The notes: generated by a model from the sequence alone, not told the origin. A DNA stretch of 64,000 nt from an uncultured Desulfobacter sp. (GCF_963677125.1 NZ_OY781882.1:2240501-2304500); one strand, 5' to 3'; shown: positions 35,376 through 44,277, counted from the stretch's first letter. Numbers and translations: made by a program.

Positions 35376-36622
35376 TGTCCGAACAAATTAATTTGACAGC
35401 AGACATGGATGACAACGACAAGGCCCAACGCCAGCTTGAACGGCTGCAAAGCACATTGAACCGGGCATGCAAAAATGTCCCCTTCCACCGCAACCGTATC
35501 CAGGAAGCAGGCCTTTCGGACATTACCGGACTCCAAGACATTGAAAAGCTGCCCTTTATGGACAGAACTCACCTGGCCACCCATTACCCTTACGGCCTTT
35601 TTGCCGTTCCGTTGCGGGATATTGTACGCATTCACACAGCGCCCGGCTCCGGTACCAGCCCCTCCATCAGCGGATATACGAAGACGGATCTGATGATCTG
35701 GAAAAAAATGATTGCCGGCGCTTATGCTGAAGCCAATGTAACGGACAGGGATATTATCCTGATCCATCTGCCGGCGGGCCTTGCCAACTGGGCAAGGGAC
35801 TACAAAGATGGGGGGGAGGCCGTGGGCGCCGGCGTGATTCCCAATTCTCCGCTATCTGTGGCCAAAACCCTGATGGTACTCAGGGACTATAAGGTAACAA
35901 CCCTTGTAACCACACCGGTTTTTGCCCGGCATCTGACTGCCCACATGTTTGAGCGGGAATGCCATCCCAACGAGCTGAATCTAAAACAGATCATCCTTGT
36001 GGGAGAGCCGGATGACGGCCACACGGTTTCGGAACTTAAGGAAAGCCTGCATGTAGATGTCTGGCTCAATTACGGCTTAAGCGAAATTCCCGGCCCTACC
36101 ATTGCCCATGAATGCCGGTATCATGACGGACTGCATATCAATGATAACCATATCCTGCCCGAAATCATCGATCCAGCTACAGGCGGTCCTGTCCCGGCAG
36201 GAGAAAAGGGGGAACTTGTACTGACCACACTTTCAGCACGGGCATTTCCGCTGATCCGCTTCCGCACCGGTGATATGGCAGCATTTATATCCCAGGATTG
36301 CCCCTGCGGCGCAACCTCCACCCGGATACACTGGTTGGCTGAGCAGGCTGACAATTATATGCTCATCTCAGGCATCCGTGTATCCCAGGCCCAGGTCAAG
36401 GAAAACCTTAGAATCGCGCTAAACATGCCATCCATCGGCTGTACCATGGCAAGATCTTGCCGGTCCGGTACCGATATACTATTAATATCACTGGCCATGG
36501 ACGAGCGCCTATTTTCAGATGAAATCAAAAATCTACAGCGATTGATGGCACACGCAGAAGATACCCTGACGGAACAAAACGGCATCAAAGTGAAAATCCG
36601 CCTGACACAGCAACGGGTTTAA
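35375..36622 (+). CDS. PaaK-like (phenylacetate-CoA ligase family) AMP-forming acyl-CoA ligase
   Basis: Cytoplasmic adenylate-forming enzyme of 415 aa, slightly shorter than typical PaaK (about 430). Visible motifs: NVPFHRNRI near residue 35, the phosphate-binding loop as APGSGTSPSISGYT, the adenine-site YGLSEIPGP, and RFRTGDMA with a Cys-containing CPCGATSTR turn, followed by a short C-terminal lid domain. The family activates phenylacetate and related acids to CoA thioesters. Start codon overlaps the livF stop (TAATG), so it is made together with the transporter; this suggests that the imported substrate is a carboxylic, possibly aromatic, acid. The exact substrate is unknown. Confidence 0.88.
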   Translation: MSEQINLTADMDDNDKAQRQLERLQSTLNRACKNVPFHRNRIQEAGLSDITGLQDIEKLPFMDRTHLATHYPYGLFAVPLRDIVRIHTAPGSGTSPSISGYTKTDLMIWKKMIAGAYAEANVTDRDIILIHLPAGLANWARDYKDGGEAVGAGVIPNSPLSVAKTLMVLRDYKVTTLVTTPVFARHLTAHMFERECHPNELNLKQIILVGEPDDGHTVSELKESLHVDVWLNYGLSEIPGPTIAHECRYHDGLHINDNHILPEIIDPATGGPVPAGEKGELVLTTLSARAFPLIRFRTGDMAAFISQDCPCGATSTRIHWLAEQADNYMLISGIRVSQAQVKENLRIALNMPSIGCTMARSCRSGTDILLISLAMDERLFSDEIKNLQRLMAHAEDTLTEQNGIKVKIRLTQQRV

Positions 36623-36643
36623 TAAGTGCCCGACCAAGAACCC
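36622..36643. repeat. R3-like single end
   Basis: AAGTGCCCGACCAAGAACCC resembles one terminal repeat of the R3 element at 43163-43239. It also pairs with CGGGTT at the end of the ligase gene to make a small hairpin. It touches copy 2 of R2. Confidence 0.45.
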
Positions 36644-36644
36644 G

Positions 36645-36767
36645 TGATTGAACGAAAAATTACCCAGATGCAAGGCGCATAAAAATTTGTAACCGGAGCA
36701 ACCTAATGGTTGTGAGGATTACAATTTTTTATGCAACGCCGCAGGTGGGTGAATTTTCGTCCAATCA
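36645..36767 (-). repeat. R2 palindromic repeat, copy 2 (inverted relative to copy 1)
   Basis: Read on the minus strand it aligns with copy 1 over its full length: TTGGACGAAAATTCACCCAC, GCGGCGTTGC, TTGTAATCCTCA, GCTCCGGTTACAAAT, GCGCCTTGCA. The apical stem is CAACC with GGTTG instead of CATAC with GTATG, so the paired bases changed together. Confidence 0.9.
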
Positions 36768-37904
36768 CTAAATAAAAAGCTCCCCCTCACTGCGAAAAAC
36801 CTGATCAATACCCTGTTTGGAAAAGACAATCTGCAACAATTGATTTCTCCTGGATCTGAAACTGGCCGCACAGGACAGCAGATAATAACTCCACATGCGG
36901 AAAAACCGCATATCATACTGATCTTTGATATGATCCCAATTCTGGGTAAAATTTTCATACCATACCATAAGGGTCTGGTCATAATATCGCCCTAAACTGT
37001 GCAGGTCTTCCAATATAAACAGCCCTTCTGCTGCCTGGGTAATCTGGCTGGCGGACGGCAGCATGGAATTGGGAAAAATATACGTACCGATCCATGGATC
37101 CGTATTCTTGGCAGGGGTGTTTCCGGCAATGGTATGCAGCAGGAAAAGCCCATCATCTTTAAGACACCGGTGAACAACGGACATATAGGTTTTGTAATTT
37201 TTCCATCCCACATGCTCAAACATACCGATGGAAACAATCCGATCATATTTTTCATTTAAGTCGCGGTAGTCTATCAGTTCAATCGTTACATCAAGGCCCT
37301 CGCACTGTTTTCTGGCATATTCGGCTTGTTCCTTAGAAACAGTAATTCCCTTGACTTTGACGCCATAGGTTTGCGCGGCGTATTTTGCAAATCCACCCCA
37401 GCCACATCCGATGTCCAACACCGTCATACCCTGCTTTAGGCCAATTTTACGGCATATCAGGTCCAATTTTCCGGTTTGGGCCTCATCCAGATTGCGGGCA
37501 TTATGCCAATATCCGCACGAATAGTTCAGCCCCTTATCCAACATCAATTTAAAAAGCGTGTTGCCGGTATCATAATGCCGCCGACCGACGATAAATGCCC
37601 GGGCCCCCCTTTGGACGTTCATTACCCTGGCTTTAAAAATCTCCCAAAGGATTACAGGTTTCAGTGATTTGGCCTTCTTGTCTATCCGGTATTCCAAGAG
37701 ACGTTTGAAAAATTCGTCTAGAGCGTTGCAGTCCCACCAGCCGTCCATGTAGCTTTCTCCCAGGGCCAGGGAACCACCGGAAATTACCCGTTGGTAGAAT
37801 TGGGGGTTATTGATTTGAATGTCCCATGGACGATTTCCGTTGATCCGGATATCCAAAGGGGTTAGCATGTTATTAATTAACTGTTTTGCTTTTTCTTTTT
37901 TCAC
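36768..37904 (-). CDS. cfa: Cyclopropane-fatty-acyl-phospholipid synthase
   Basis: S-adenosylmethionine-dependent enzyme of 378 aa, the usual Cfa length, which adds a methylene bridge to unsaturated acyl chains of membrane phospholipids. The N-terminal domain has LGESYMDGWWDC; the SAM site is VLDIGCGWGGFAKYAA; the active-site stretches YSCGYW (with the conserved Cys), SIGMFEHVG and YIFPNSMLPS are intact. ATG at 37904 has an AAGGAA-type site. Its stop codon begins one base beyond R2 copy 2. Transcribed towards the transporter operon (convergent). Likely a stress or stationary-phase lipid modification. Confidence 0.95.
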   Translation of the reverse strand: MKKEKAKQLINNMLTPLDIRINGNRPWDIQINNPQFYQRVISGGSLALGESYMDGWWDCNALDEFFKRLLEYRIDKKAKSLKPVILWEIFKARVMNVQRGARAFIVGRRHYDTGNTLFKLMLDKGLNYSCGYWHNARNLDEAQTGKLDLICRKIGLKQGMTVLDIGCGWGGFAKYAAQTYGVKVKGITVSKEQAEYARKQCEGLDVTIELIDYRDLNEKYDRIVSIGMFEHVGWKNYKTYMSVVHRCLKDDGLFLLHTIAGNTPAKNTDPWIGTYIFPNSMLPSASQITQAAEGLFILEDLHSLGRYYDQTLMVWYENFTQNWDHIKDQYDMRFFRMWSYYLLSCAASFRSRRNQLLQIVFSKQGIDQVFRSEGELFI

Positions 37905-38147
37905 GATTCACCTTCCTTTTCAGGTTCGTTCCCCGCGTTTAAAAATTAAAAAACAAGTTACAGAAGATTAACCCATCTTCTTGATGGTCACACTGGATTA
38001 AATGTAATTTCAGAGACTTGCGATTTCGAAATGGCACTTTATAGAGCAACGTTTGCCTATCTTATTCGTAAGCCATTGAAATAAAAACGTCTTTTATGTA
38101 CACCAAATCAAAAAAAAATTCTAACTTTTTTTTAACATGATTTATTT

Positions 38148-38244
38148 TTTATGAGATTTTCAATAAGTTGTTGAGTCACTTCCATTGTTTGTTATGAATT
38201 AAACTTGGCAGATGATATGTCAGATCGGCCATCGCCGTTAGTGA
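38148..38244 (+). repeat. R1 intergenic repeat, single unit overlapping a gene end
   Basis: TTATGAGATTTTCAATAAGT with TTGAGTCACTTCCA, then TTGTTATGAATTAAACTTGG with GCAGATGATATGTCAG and ATCGGCCATCGCC. Its last bases contain the stop codon of the SMP-30-like gene (38238-38240). It takes up the end of the 333-base gap behind cfa; the rest of that gap is AT-rich and shows nothing. Confidence 0.75.
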
Positions 38245-39224
38245 GCATGTCTATGATGCTTTTTTTTCATTCGCATTTTCAAAATGGTCGGGTGCGCAGT
38301 GCCGGGAATATAGCCATATTGGCGACCGAAGGCCCCGTTACAAATGTAAAGCGTCTCGGATTCTTTGCCAACGCCAAAGGTGAGACTAGAGGGCCCATCC
38401 AGTAATTGGCCTGAAGCGATAACATCAATCTTTGCGCAAGGAGTAATGGAAACTACAGTGTTCTGGGAGTTTACGGCGACCATGAGATTGCCGTGCTTAT
38501 CAAACAGCATTCCATCAGCGCCCTCTAAGGATGCGTCAGACACGAATTCCCCGATTTCACCGGCAGAGCCGTCTTCATTGATGGCAATTTTTAAAATTTT
38601 TCCATAATCAAGATTGCCGACATATAGATTTTTTTGAGCTTTATCCAACACAATTCCGTCCGCACCCAGTGCCGTAAATATTAACTCGGGGTCGTGGCCG
38701 TTTCCTTTCAACAATTCGTCGTCCAGCCATACTTGTGCGTTCCCGAATTGATCGATTTTCCATATGATGCCTAAAATGGGATCTGTAACGTAAAGATTAC
38801 CTGCTTTGTCGAATACAAGATCATTTAAACCACCGAGATGGTCGAGTTCGGCAAACGCTGTAGCCCCTTGGCCATCACACAGCTTCCAGACAAACGCGCC
38901 CTTGATATCTGACAAGCTGGTACTGACGGCATAAATGCAATTGTCCGGACCCATTTTGATCCCCAAGGTAAAAACTGGAATGGGCAAAGTACCGAACACG
39001 GACATTTCACCTCGGGGGGATAGTTTCCAAACTTTGGCAGACATAGACCAATACAGATTGCCCTGGGCGTCCATTGTTATGGATTCGGGGCTTTCTTTAA
39101 GTGATGCGTCAAATTCTAAAACGACTTCCAGGTTCGTTTCGGTTGTTGCGGCAGTTTGCAACCCCAATCCACATGCACACAGGATCATTGCAAACATAAG
39201 ACTGAACGCATTTTTTTTAAACAT
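38238..39224 (-). CDS. Exported SMP-30/gluconolactonase-like beta-propeller protein
   Basis: Protein of 328 aa with an N-terminal signal sequence (MFKKNAFSLMFAMILCACGL); the ILCAC stretch might be a non-ideal lipobox. The mature part has repeated strands of the type DAQGNLYWSM, GPDNCIYAVS, DKAGNLYVTD, DKAQKNLYVGN and DKHGNLMVAVN, a propeller of the SMP-30/NHL kind. Such proteins are lactonases or binding scaffolds; the substrate is not clear. The C-terminus is very basic and histidine-rich (RMKKKHHRHAH), and its stop lies within an R1 repeat. ATG at 39224 follows AGGAGAAG. The nth gene lies upstream on the same strand with a 26-base gap. Confidence 0.82.
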   Translation of the reverse strand: MFKKNAFSLMFAMILCACGLGLQTAATTETNLEVVLEFDASLKESPESITMDAQGNLYWSMSAKVWKLSPRGEMSVFGTLPIPVFTLGIKMGPDNCIYAVSTSLSDIKGAFVWKLCDGQGATAFAELDHLGGLNDLVFDKAGNLYVTDPILGIIWKIDQFGNAQVWLDDELLKGNGHDPELIFTALGADGIVLDKAQKNLYVGNLDYGKILKIAINEDGSAGEIGEFVSDASLEGADGMLFDKHGNLMVAVNSQNTVVSITPCAKIDVIASGQLLDGPSSLTFGVGKESETLYICNGAFGRQYGYIPGTAHPTILKMRMKKKHHRHAH

Positions 39225-39250
39225 TTTCTTCTCCTGTAATGACGGTTAAT

Positions 39251-39877
39251 TCAAGCAGACGGGCACAGGTCATTTAAAAAACATCGATCGCACGCGGGCT
39301 TTCTTGCGTGACATATTTGGCGTCCCAAATAAATAAACTGCAGCCCGATATCGTTCCACACAGTTTTGGGTAACGCATCCATCAACTCAAACTCCACCTT
39401 AACCGGATCTGTTCCATGGGCGATTCCCAGACGCCTTGACACCCGAAACACATGGGTATCCACTACAATGGTCGGGATATTGAAACATACGGACCGAACC
39501 ACATTGGCGGTTTTTCTTCCCACACCTGACAGACTGGTTAATGCCTTGATATCCCGGGGAACCTCACCATTAAACTCTTTTTGAATTTTATTTGCACAGG
39601 CCTTGATATTCTTTGCCTTGTTGTTGTAAAAGCCGGTGGAAAAAATTATTTTTTTTATATCATCAAGGCTTGCCCCGGCAAGGGAATCCGGGTCCGGGTA
39701 GCTGGCAAACAACACCTTTGTCACCTTGTTGACTTGATTATCTGTGCACTGGGCAGACAAAATGGTTGCAATGAGCAATTCAAAAGGATTGGTGTGATCA
39801 AGTTGTGTATTGACAACCGGATAGTGTGCCTTTAGCCTTTTAATAATAACCGATACAAATTGGGATACCTGTTTCAT
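39251..39877 (-). CDS. nth: Endonuclease III (DNA glycosylase/AP lyase)
   Basis: Base-excision repair enzyme of 208 aa (family about 210) that removes oxidised pyrimidines and cuts abasic sites. Seen: helix-hairpin-helix LSGVGRKTANVV with the catalytic lysine, catalytic Asp in VDTHVFRVSRRLG, and the [4Fe-4S] cluster C-x6-C-x2-C-x5-C (CHARKPACDRCFLNDLC). The gene starts 16 bases from the divergent PP-loop gene. Confidence 0.96.
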   Translation of the reverse strand: MKQVSQFVSVIIKRLKAHYPVVNTQLDHTNPFELLIATILSAQCTDNQVNKVTKVLFASYPDPDSLAGASLDDIKKIIFSTGFYNNKAKNIKACANKIQKEFNGEVPRDIKALTSLSGVGRKTANVVRSVCFNIPTIVVDTHVFRVSRRLGIAHGTDPVKVEFELMDALPKTVWNDIGLQFIYLGRQICHARKPACDRCFLNDLCPSA

Positions 39878-39893
39878 ACCTTAAAATTTATAT

Positions 39894-40904
39894 ATGAACC
39901 TTATTGAAACCACAAGACAAGTCAAAGCTTTGGGGCTTTGCTCGGGTGGGCTTGACAGTATGCTGGCCGCCCTCATACTCAAGGACCAGGGCATTGATGT
40001 GACCTGGATCAGTTTTGAAACCCCTTTTTTTGATGCCAGGGCCGCAAAAAAAGCGGCAAAACAGATCGGCATACCATTGATTGTAAAAGATATTACCGAC
40101 GATTACATGGAAATGATGAAAGCGCCCAAAGCTGGGTTCGGCAAAAACATGAACCCATGCATGGATTGCCATACAATGATGTTTGCCAAAGCAGGCCTCA
40201 TGATGGCCGAAGTGGGGGCTGATTTTCTATTTTCAGGAGAAGTGGTGGGGCAACGGCCAAAATCCCAGACAAAAAATTCACTGCGCTATGTTGAAAAAAA
40301 TTGCGGATTTGACGGCCTGATACTTCGGCCTTTAAGCGCCGGTCTGTTACCCGAAACCATTGCCGAACAAAAGGGCCTTGTGGACAGAAGTCGCCTTCTG
40401 TCCATCAGCGGCCGGGGCAGAAAACCCCAGGTCGCCCTAGCACAAAAATATGGCATCACGGAATACCCCTCCCCAGCCGGCGGATGTCTGCTCACGGACA
40501 AGGGGTATTCCCAGCGGCTAAGGGATCTTTTATATGTCCAAAAAACGCAAAATAAAACCCAGCTGCATCTGCTCAAACACGGCCGGCACTTCCGCCTAGA
40601 CAGCAGATCCAAACTTGTGGTGGGAAGAAATAAGGCAGAAAACAAACGGATCATGAATCTCTATGACCCTGACACCCACATCCGTCTTCGCTGCGCCCAC
40701 CTGCCCGGCCCGGATGCCTTGGTTTTCGGCCAGACCAATGAGACAACCCTGCATCTGGCAGCCACAATCACAGCCGGGTACACCAAAGCCCCTGCCGGAT
40801 CGCTAACGAGCATCAGTATATTTGAAAAACAGGCAACAAGGCAGATAGAGGTAACCACCCCTGAATCAGGAATGTTTCACAACCTGTTGATACAAACACC
40901 TTAA
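39894..40904 (+). CDS. PP-loop ATPase related to tRNA-thiolation enzymes (ThiI/MnmA-like)
   Basis: Cytoplasmic protein of 336 aa. The pyrophosphatase-loop motif is CSGGLDSML near residue 17, followed by the adenylating-domain pattern, a CMDCH pair of cysteines (NPCMDCHTMMF), SGEVVGQRP and a GGCLLTD motif with a third cysteine, typical of the sulfur-transfer enzymes that thiolate tRNA uridines. A C-terminal domain (about 220-336) may bind RNA. It lacks a THUMP domain, so it is not canonical ThiI, and it is shorter than MnmA. The exact tRNA position is unknown. The start lies only 16 bases from the divergent nth start, and the ribosome site is poor. Confidence 0.8.
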   Translation: MNLIETTRQVKALGLCSGGLDSMLAALILKDQGIDVTWISFETPFFDARAAKKAAKQIGIPLIVKDITDDYMEMMKAPKAGFGKNMNPCMDCHTMMFAKAGLMMAEVGADFLFSGEVVGQRPKSQTKNSLRYVEKNCGFDGLILRPLSAGLLPETIAEQKGLVDRSRLLSISGRGRKPQVALAQKYGITEYPSPAGGCLLTDKGYSQRLRDLLYVQKTQNKTQLHLLKHGRHFRLDSRSKLVVGRNKAENKRIMNLYDPDTHIRLRCAHLPGPDALVFGQTNETTLHLAATITAGYTKAPAGSLTSISIFEKQATRQIEVTTPESGMFHNLLIQTP

Positions 40905-41069
40905 ACTGCCCTTGGTGACTGCACCTTTTTTGCTGCCACACCGGGGTTGACATGATCTTTATTAAAAGTTAGCTAACAAATAATATCGTGCTAAAATGGC
41001 TCTTATTTTTATGCTGTTTTTCAAGTGAACGACAGACATAGGAGATATCTAAAAAAGGTGGAGAAGAAA

Positions 41070-43145
41070 ATGAGCAGGCTTTTAAAAACAATAGCATCTT
41101 GTCTGATAATTTTCTATCCGGCTGTCGAAGTGCATGCGGCAAGGATGGATGAAACCCAGATCCTGCAGGCAGCCGGCAACTGGATGGACAGGAATAAAGT
41201 TTTTCAGCAGGAAGCCGGCAAGGGAAATATATCTCAAGTGGAAACCATATCCGTAATTGCCGTGGATGAACAAAACTATCCCTTAGCCTACCATATTGAC
41301 CTGTCTCCTAAAGGATACATAATCATCTCGGGCAATGATCTTATCGCCCCGGTCATTGCGTTCAGTGCCCAAAGTGACCTTAATTTTCAAGATCTCAGGG
41401 ATAATGCTTTCAGAACCCTTTTGATGGGGGATCTAGATTATTGCCGCCAGGCGCTGGCACAATTGGTTCCCCAAGCAAAAGCGGCTGGAAGCGACCAAAA
41501 CACAAGTCTTTCAAAAAATCAACGACTCTGGCAAAAATTGCTTGCCACAGAAAGCAGTCTGAAAGGCCTTACTGCCGACACCGCGGGTGATACGCCCCTC
41601 ATTGGCCCATTGATGACCACCACCTGGGATCAAAATCGGCACTATAATGCGCTGTGCCCCATGGATTCCCAGGCCTCCGACTATTACTACGGCCGGATGC
41701 CCGTCGGATGCGTGGCCACAGCAGCCGGACAATTGATGAAATATTACAATTGGCCGGCACAAGGGACAAGCTCACACTCGTATATTGATCAGATAGAGGG
41801 TGTGAATACCCTTCTGGATGCCCAGTTTTTTGATCCCTATGACTGGTCAGCCATGCAGAATGACTATGATCCATGGGGAGAGGAACCCCAGACAGCTGTT
41901 GATGCGGTATCAGAGCTTCTTTATGAAATAGGCGTCTCTGTTGAAATGGACTATGACCACACGGGCTCCAGTGCTTCGGTATATCATTTGAATTCGTCTT
42001 TAAGTTCCTATTTTTATTATGAAACCGGCAACTATATTTTTCGCAGCAGCAATGAGACAGCCTTTGATGCGGCCATGCGAAACAATATGATCGCACAGCA
42101 GGTTGTGGTGGCAACCTATCCGGGACATGCCATTGTAGTGGATGGCCTTGATCAGGAAGACACCGAAGACTTTTATCATATCAATTATGGATGGGGTGGG
42201 ACAAACAACGGCTGGTATCGATTGACTGAAGTTCCGATCAGCGCTTCCGGTTCCACAACAAGCGCCCTTTTGTCTGGTCTCTTCGATATCCTGCCCCAAT
42301 TTTTACCTCTGCTTCAGGATTTTACTGACCCCATCGACACAGACGGCCAGATTGACATCATCTGGAACTTCCCTGAAGTCAGGCGGGCCGAGGTCACACA
42401 ATTCCAGGTTCTTTTAGGCCAATATGAGCCCATTGACTTTTTTGATTCTTGTGACGATCTCTCCAACTGGAGTGGGTCTTCTTACTGGCAGGTGGAACCG
42501 GGACAGGGATATACAGCAACCGGATTTTACATGCCCCCGAATATTCTGGGAATTTTTGACCTGAACCTGACTGACCCGGTCCGGGCAACTTCAGACACCA
42601 CCTTAAGTTTTCAGTATAAAGCCGTATTGATTGATGCGCACCTTCTTCTACAAACATCGGCGGATAATGGCAATACCTGGGTTACCCACCTTGATGTGAC
42701 AGACACCCCGGGGGGCCAGGACTGGATTGAGGCACAAATCGATCTTGCCGTCCAGCCTGAAGACCTCTTGATACGCTTTCGGTATGAGTTCGAAGGCGGC
42801 GGTGCTTGGACAGTTCCCGATGGGGGCGTATGGCTTGATGATATTGAGATTAGCAATGCTGAATTGCTTGTTTGGCAGGTAGCCGGGGAATCCTTAACTC
42901 CGGAGACAGACCAGTACAGACTCAACCTGGATGATGGAACTTATTCTTTTTGTGTGCAGGCGGCAGACAGTCAGGGGTGGGGCCCCCGATCCCCCATTAA
43001 AGAAATCGTTGTTGAAACTTCAGGCATTTATGCAGATTTCAACCAGGACAATGATGTGGATGGTTCTGACCTTGCGACGTTTATTGCCAACGGAAACCTG
43101 GAAAGACTCTCAGAAGTCGCCGGAAATTTCGGACGCCAGGGATAA
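41070..43145 (+). CDS. Secreted C10 (streptopain-like) cysteine peptidase with dockerin-like C-terminus
   Basis: Protein of 691 aa. A signal peptide (about 1-24, ending VHA-A), an N-terminal pro/inhibitor-like region with LAYHIDLSPKGYIIISGND (about 60-100), and the papain-fold catalytic domain (about 180-400): catalytic Cys214 in VGCVATAAGQLMKYY, His353 in GHAIVVDG, and NYGWGG with Asn372 and Trp375. A beta-rich region follows (about 410-650, with a jelly-roll-like stretch FQYKAVLIDAHLLLQTS). The end carries a calcium-loop motif DFNQDNDVDGSDLATF, like one half of a dockerin. ATG at 41070 follows GGTGGAGAAG; a longer frame to 41025 would spoil the signal peptide. Likely released or surface-anchored and used in protein turnover or defence. 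Confidence 0.85.
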   Translation: MSRLLKTIASCLIIFYPAVEVHAARMDETQILQAAGNWMDRNKVFQQEAGKGNISQVETISVIAVDEQNYPLAYHIDLSPKGYIIISGNDLIAPVIAFSAQSDLNFQDLRDNAFRTLLMGDLDYCRQALAQLVPQAKAAGSDQNTSLSKNQRLWQKLLATESSLKGLTADTAGDTPLIGPLMTTTWDQNRHYNALCPMDSQASDYYYGRMPVGCVATAAGQLMKYYNWPAQGTSSHSYIDQIEGVNTLLDAQFFDPYDWSAMQNDYDPWGEEPQTAVDAVSELLYEIGVSVEMDYDHTGSSASVYHLNSSLSSYFYYETGNYIFRSSNETAFDAAMRNNMIAQQVVVATYPGHAIVVDGLDQEDTEDFYHINYGWGGTNNGWYRLTEVPISASGSTTSALLSGLFDILPQFLPLLQDFTDPIDTDGQIDIIWNFPEVRRAEVTQFQVLLGQYEPIDFFDSCDDLSNWSGSSYWQVEPGQGYTATGFYMPPNILGIFDLNLTDPVRATSDTTLSFQYKAVLIDAHLLLQTSADNGNTWVTHLDVTDTPGGQDWIEAQIDLAVQPEDLLIRFRYEFEGGGAWTVPDGGVWLDDIEISNAELLVWQVAGESLTPETDQYRLNLDDGTYSFCVQAADSQGWGPRSPIKEIVVETSGIYADFNQDNDVDGSDLATFIANGNLERLSEVAGNFGRQG

Positions 43146-43162
43146 ACCCGGACAGCCGAACC

Positions 43163-43239
43163 TAGTGTCTGACCAAAAACCTGAAAATTCACACCCGGCC
43201 TTGTACCCGGCAAAATATACGGTTTTCGGCCGGGCACTA
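43163..43239. repeat. R3 terminal-inverted-repeat element
   Basis: The ends TAGTGTCTGACCAAAAACC and GGTTTTCGGCCGGGCACTA are imperfect inverted repeats of about 19 bp around a 39-bp middle that itself carries CCCGG repeats. The right end supplies the TAG stop of rlmN. Size and ends suit a MITE-like element or a terminator-like hairpin between two convergent genes. Confidence 0.65.
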
Positions 43240-44277
43240 ATCTATCTGGGCCGCCTTGAGCTGTCCACACGCCGCAGAGATATCATCTCCCTTGCTTTTC
43301 CTGACAATGGCGGTCATGTTCCGGTCTAAGAGAATAGTCAAAAAAGCATTGACCCGATCTTGTGACGGCTTCTTAAAAGGTGCTTTGGCATGTTCATTAA
43401 ACGGAATAAGATTCACCTTTGCCCGAATGGGGGCAAGCAGACGGACCAGTTTATGGGCATGGGCGTCGCTGTCATTCACACCGCTCATCAAAATATACTC
43501 AAAGGTAATTTTGTTCCTGGGCTTCATCTCAAATTTTTTACAGGCCGCAAGCAGTGCCTCAATGGGCCAGGTACGGTTAACCGGCATCAGACTAGTACGC
43601 AAGTCATTGTCCGTGGCATTAAGCGATACCGCAAGGTTAACTTCAGTATCAATACCTAATTGAATGATTTTAGGTGCAATGCCGGAGGTGGAAACCGTTA
43701 CCTTGCGAGAGGAAAACTTCATCCCAAAATCCGTATCAAAAATCACACCAAGACTACGCAAAAGATTGTCATAATTGGCCAAAGGTTCTCCCATGCCCAT
43801 GAACACAATATTGGACAAAGACAGGGGTTCAATGCCCTGTTGGGCCACAAACCGTCTGGCATCCCGGATTTGCCCTACAATCTCTCCCATGGTCAGGTTT
43901 CTTTTAAACCCGGTCTTGGCGGTTAAGCAGAATTTACAGTTCATGGCACATCCGGCCTGGGTGGACACACAAAGGGTATAATGGTCTTTTTCGGGTATAA
44001 GGACGCTTTCCACATACTCCCCGTCAACCAGGCGATGCAAAAACTTCTTTGTAGAATCAACAGAGGTTTCCATATTTTCCAGTTCCAGGGTTCCCAGGCA
44101 AAAAAATTCGGCCAGTTCTTCCCGCAAATCCTTACCCAGATCGGTCATCTCTTCAAAAGTGCCTGCAAGCTTTAAGTAGAGCCATTTGAACACCTGATCC
44201 GCCCTGAAACGCCGTATACCCTTATTTTCAAACCATTCACCCAATTCCTGACGGGTAAAATCCAATATATCTTTCAT
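43237..44277 (-). CDS. rlmN: Dual-specificity 23S rRNA/tRNA adenine-C2 methyltransferase
   Basis: Radical-SAM enzyme of 346 aa that methylates A2503 of 23S rRNA and A37 of some tRNAs. The cluster motif is CxxxCxxC in AGCAMNCKFCLTAKTGF; GMGEPLANYDN and the SAM-binding strands follow; the C-terminal methyl-carrying cysteine is in DDISAACGQL. I chose ATG at 44277 (MKDILDF) because AGGTG lies six bases upstream; a start at 44292 is possible. The stop codon lies in the R3 repeat. Divergent from ffh. Confidence 0.95.
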   Translation of the reverse strand: MKDILDFTRQELGEWFENKGIRRFRADQVFKWLYLKLAGTFEEMTDLGKDLREELAEFFCLGTLELENMETSVDSTKKFLHRLVDGEYVESVLIPEKDHYTLCVSTQAGCAMNCKFCLTAKTGFKRNLTMGEIVGQIRDARRFVAQQGIEPLSLSNIVFMGMGEPLANYDNLLRSLGVIFDTDFGMKFSSRKVTVSTSGIAPKIIQLGIDTEVNLAVSLNATDNDLRTSLMPVNRTWPIEALLAACKKFEMKPRNKITFEYILMSGVNDSDAHAHKLVRLLAPIRAKVNLIPFNEHAKAPFKKPSQDRVNAFLTILLDRNMTAIVRKSKGDDISAACGQLKAAQID

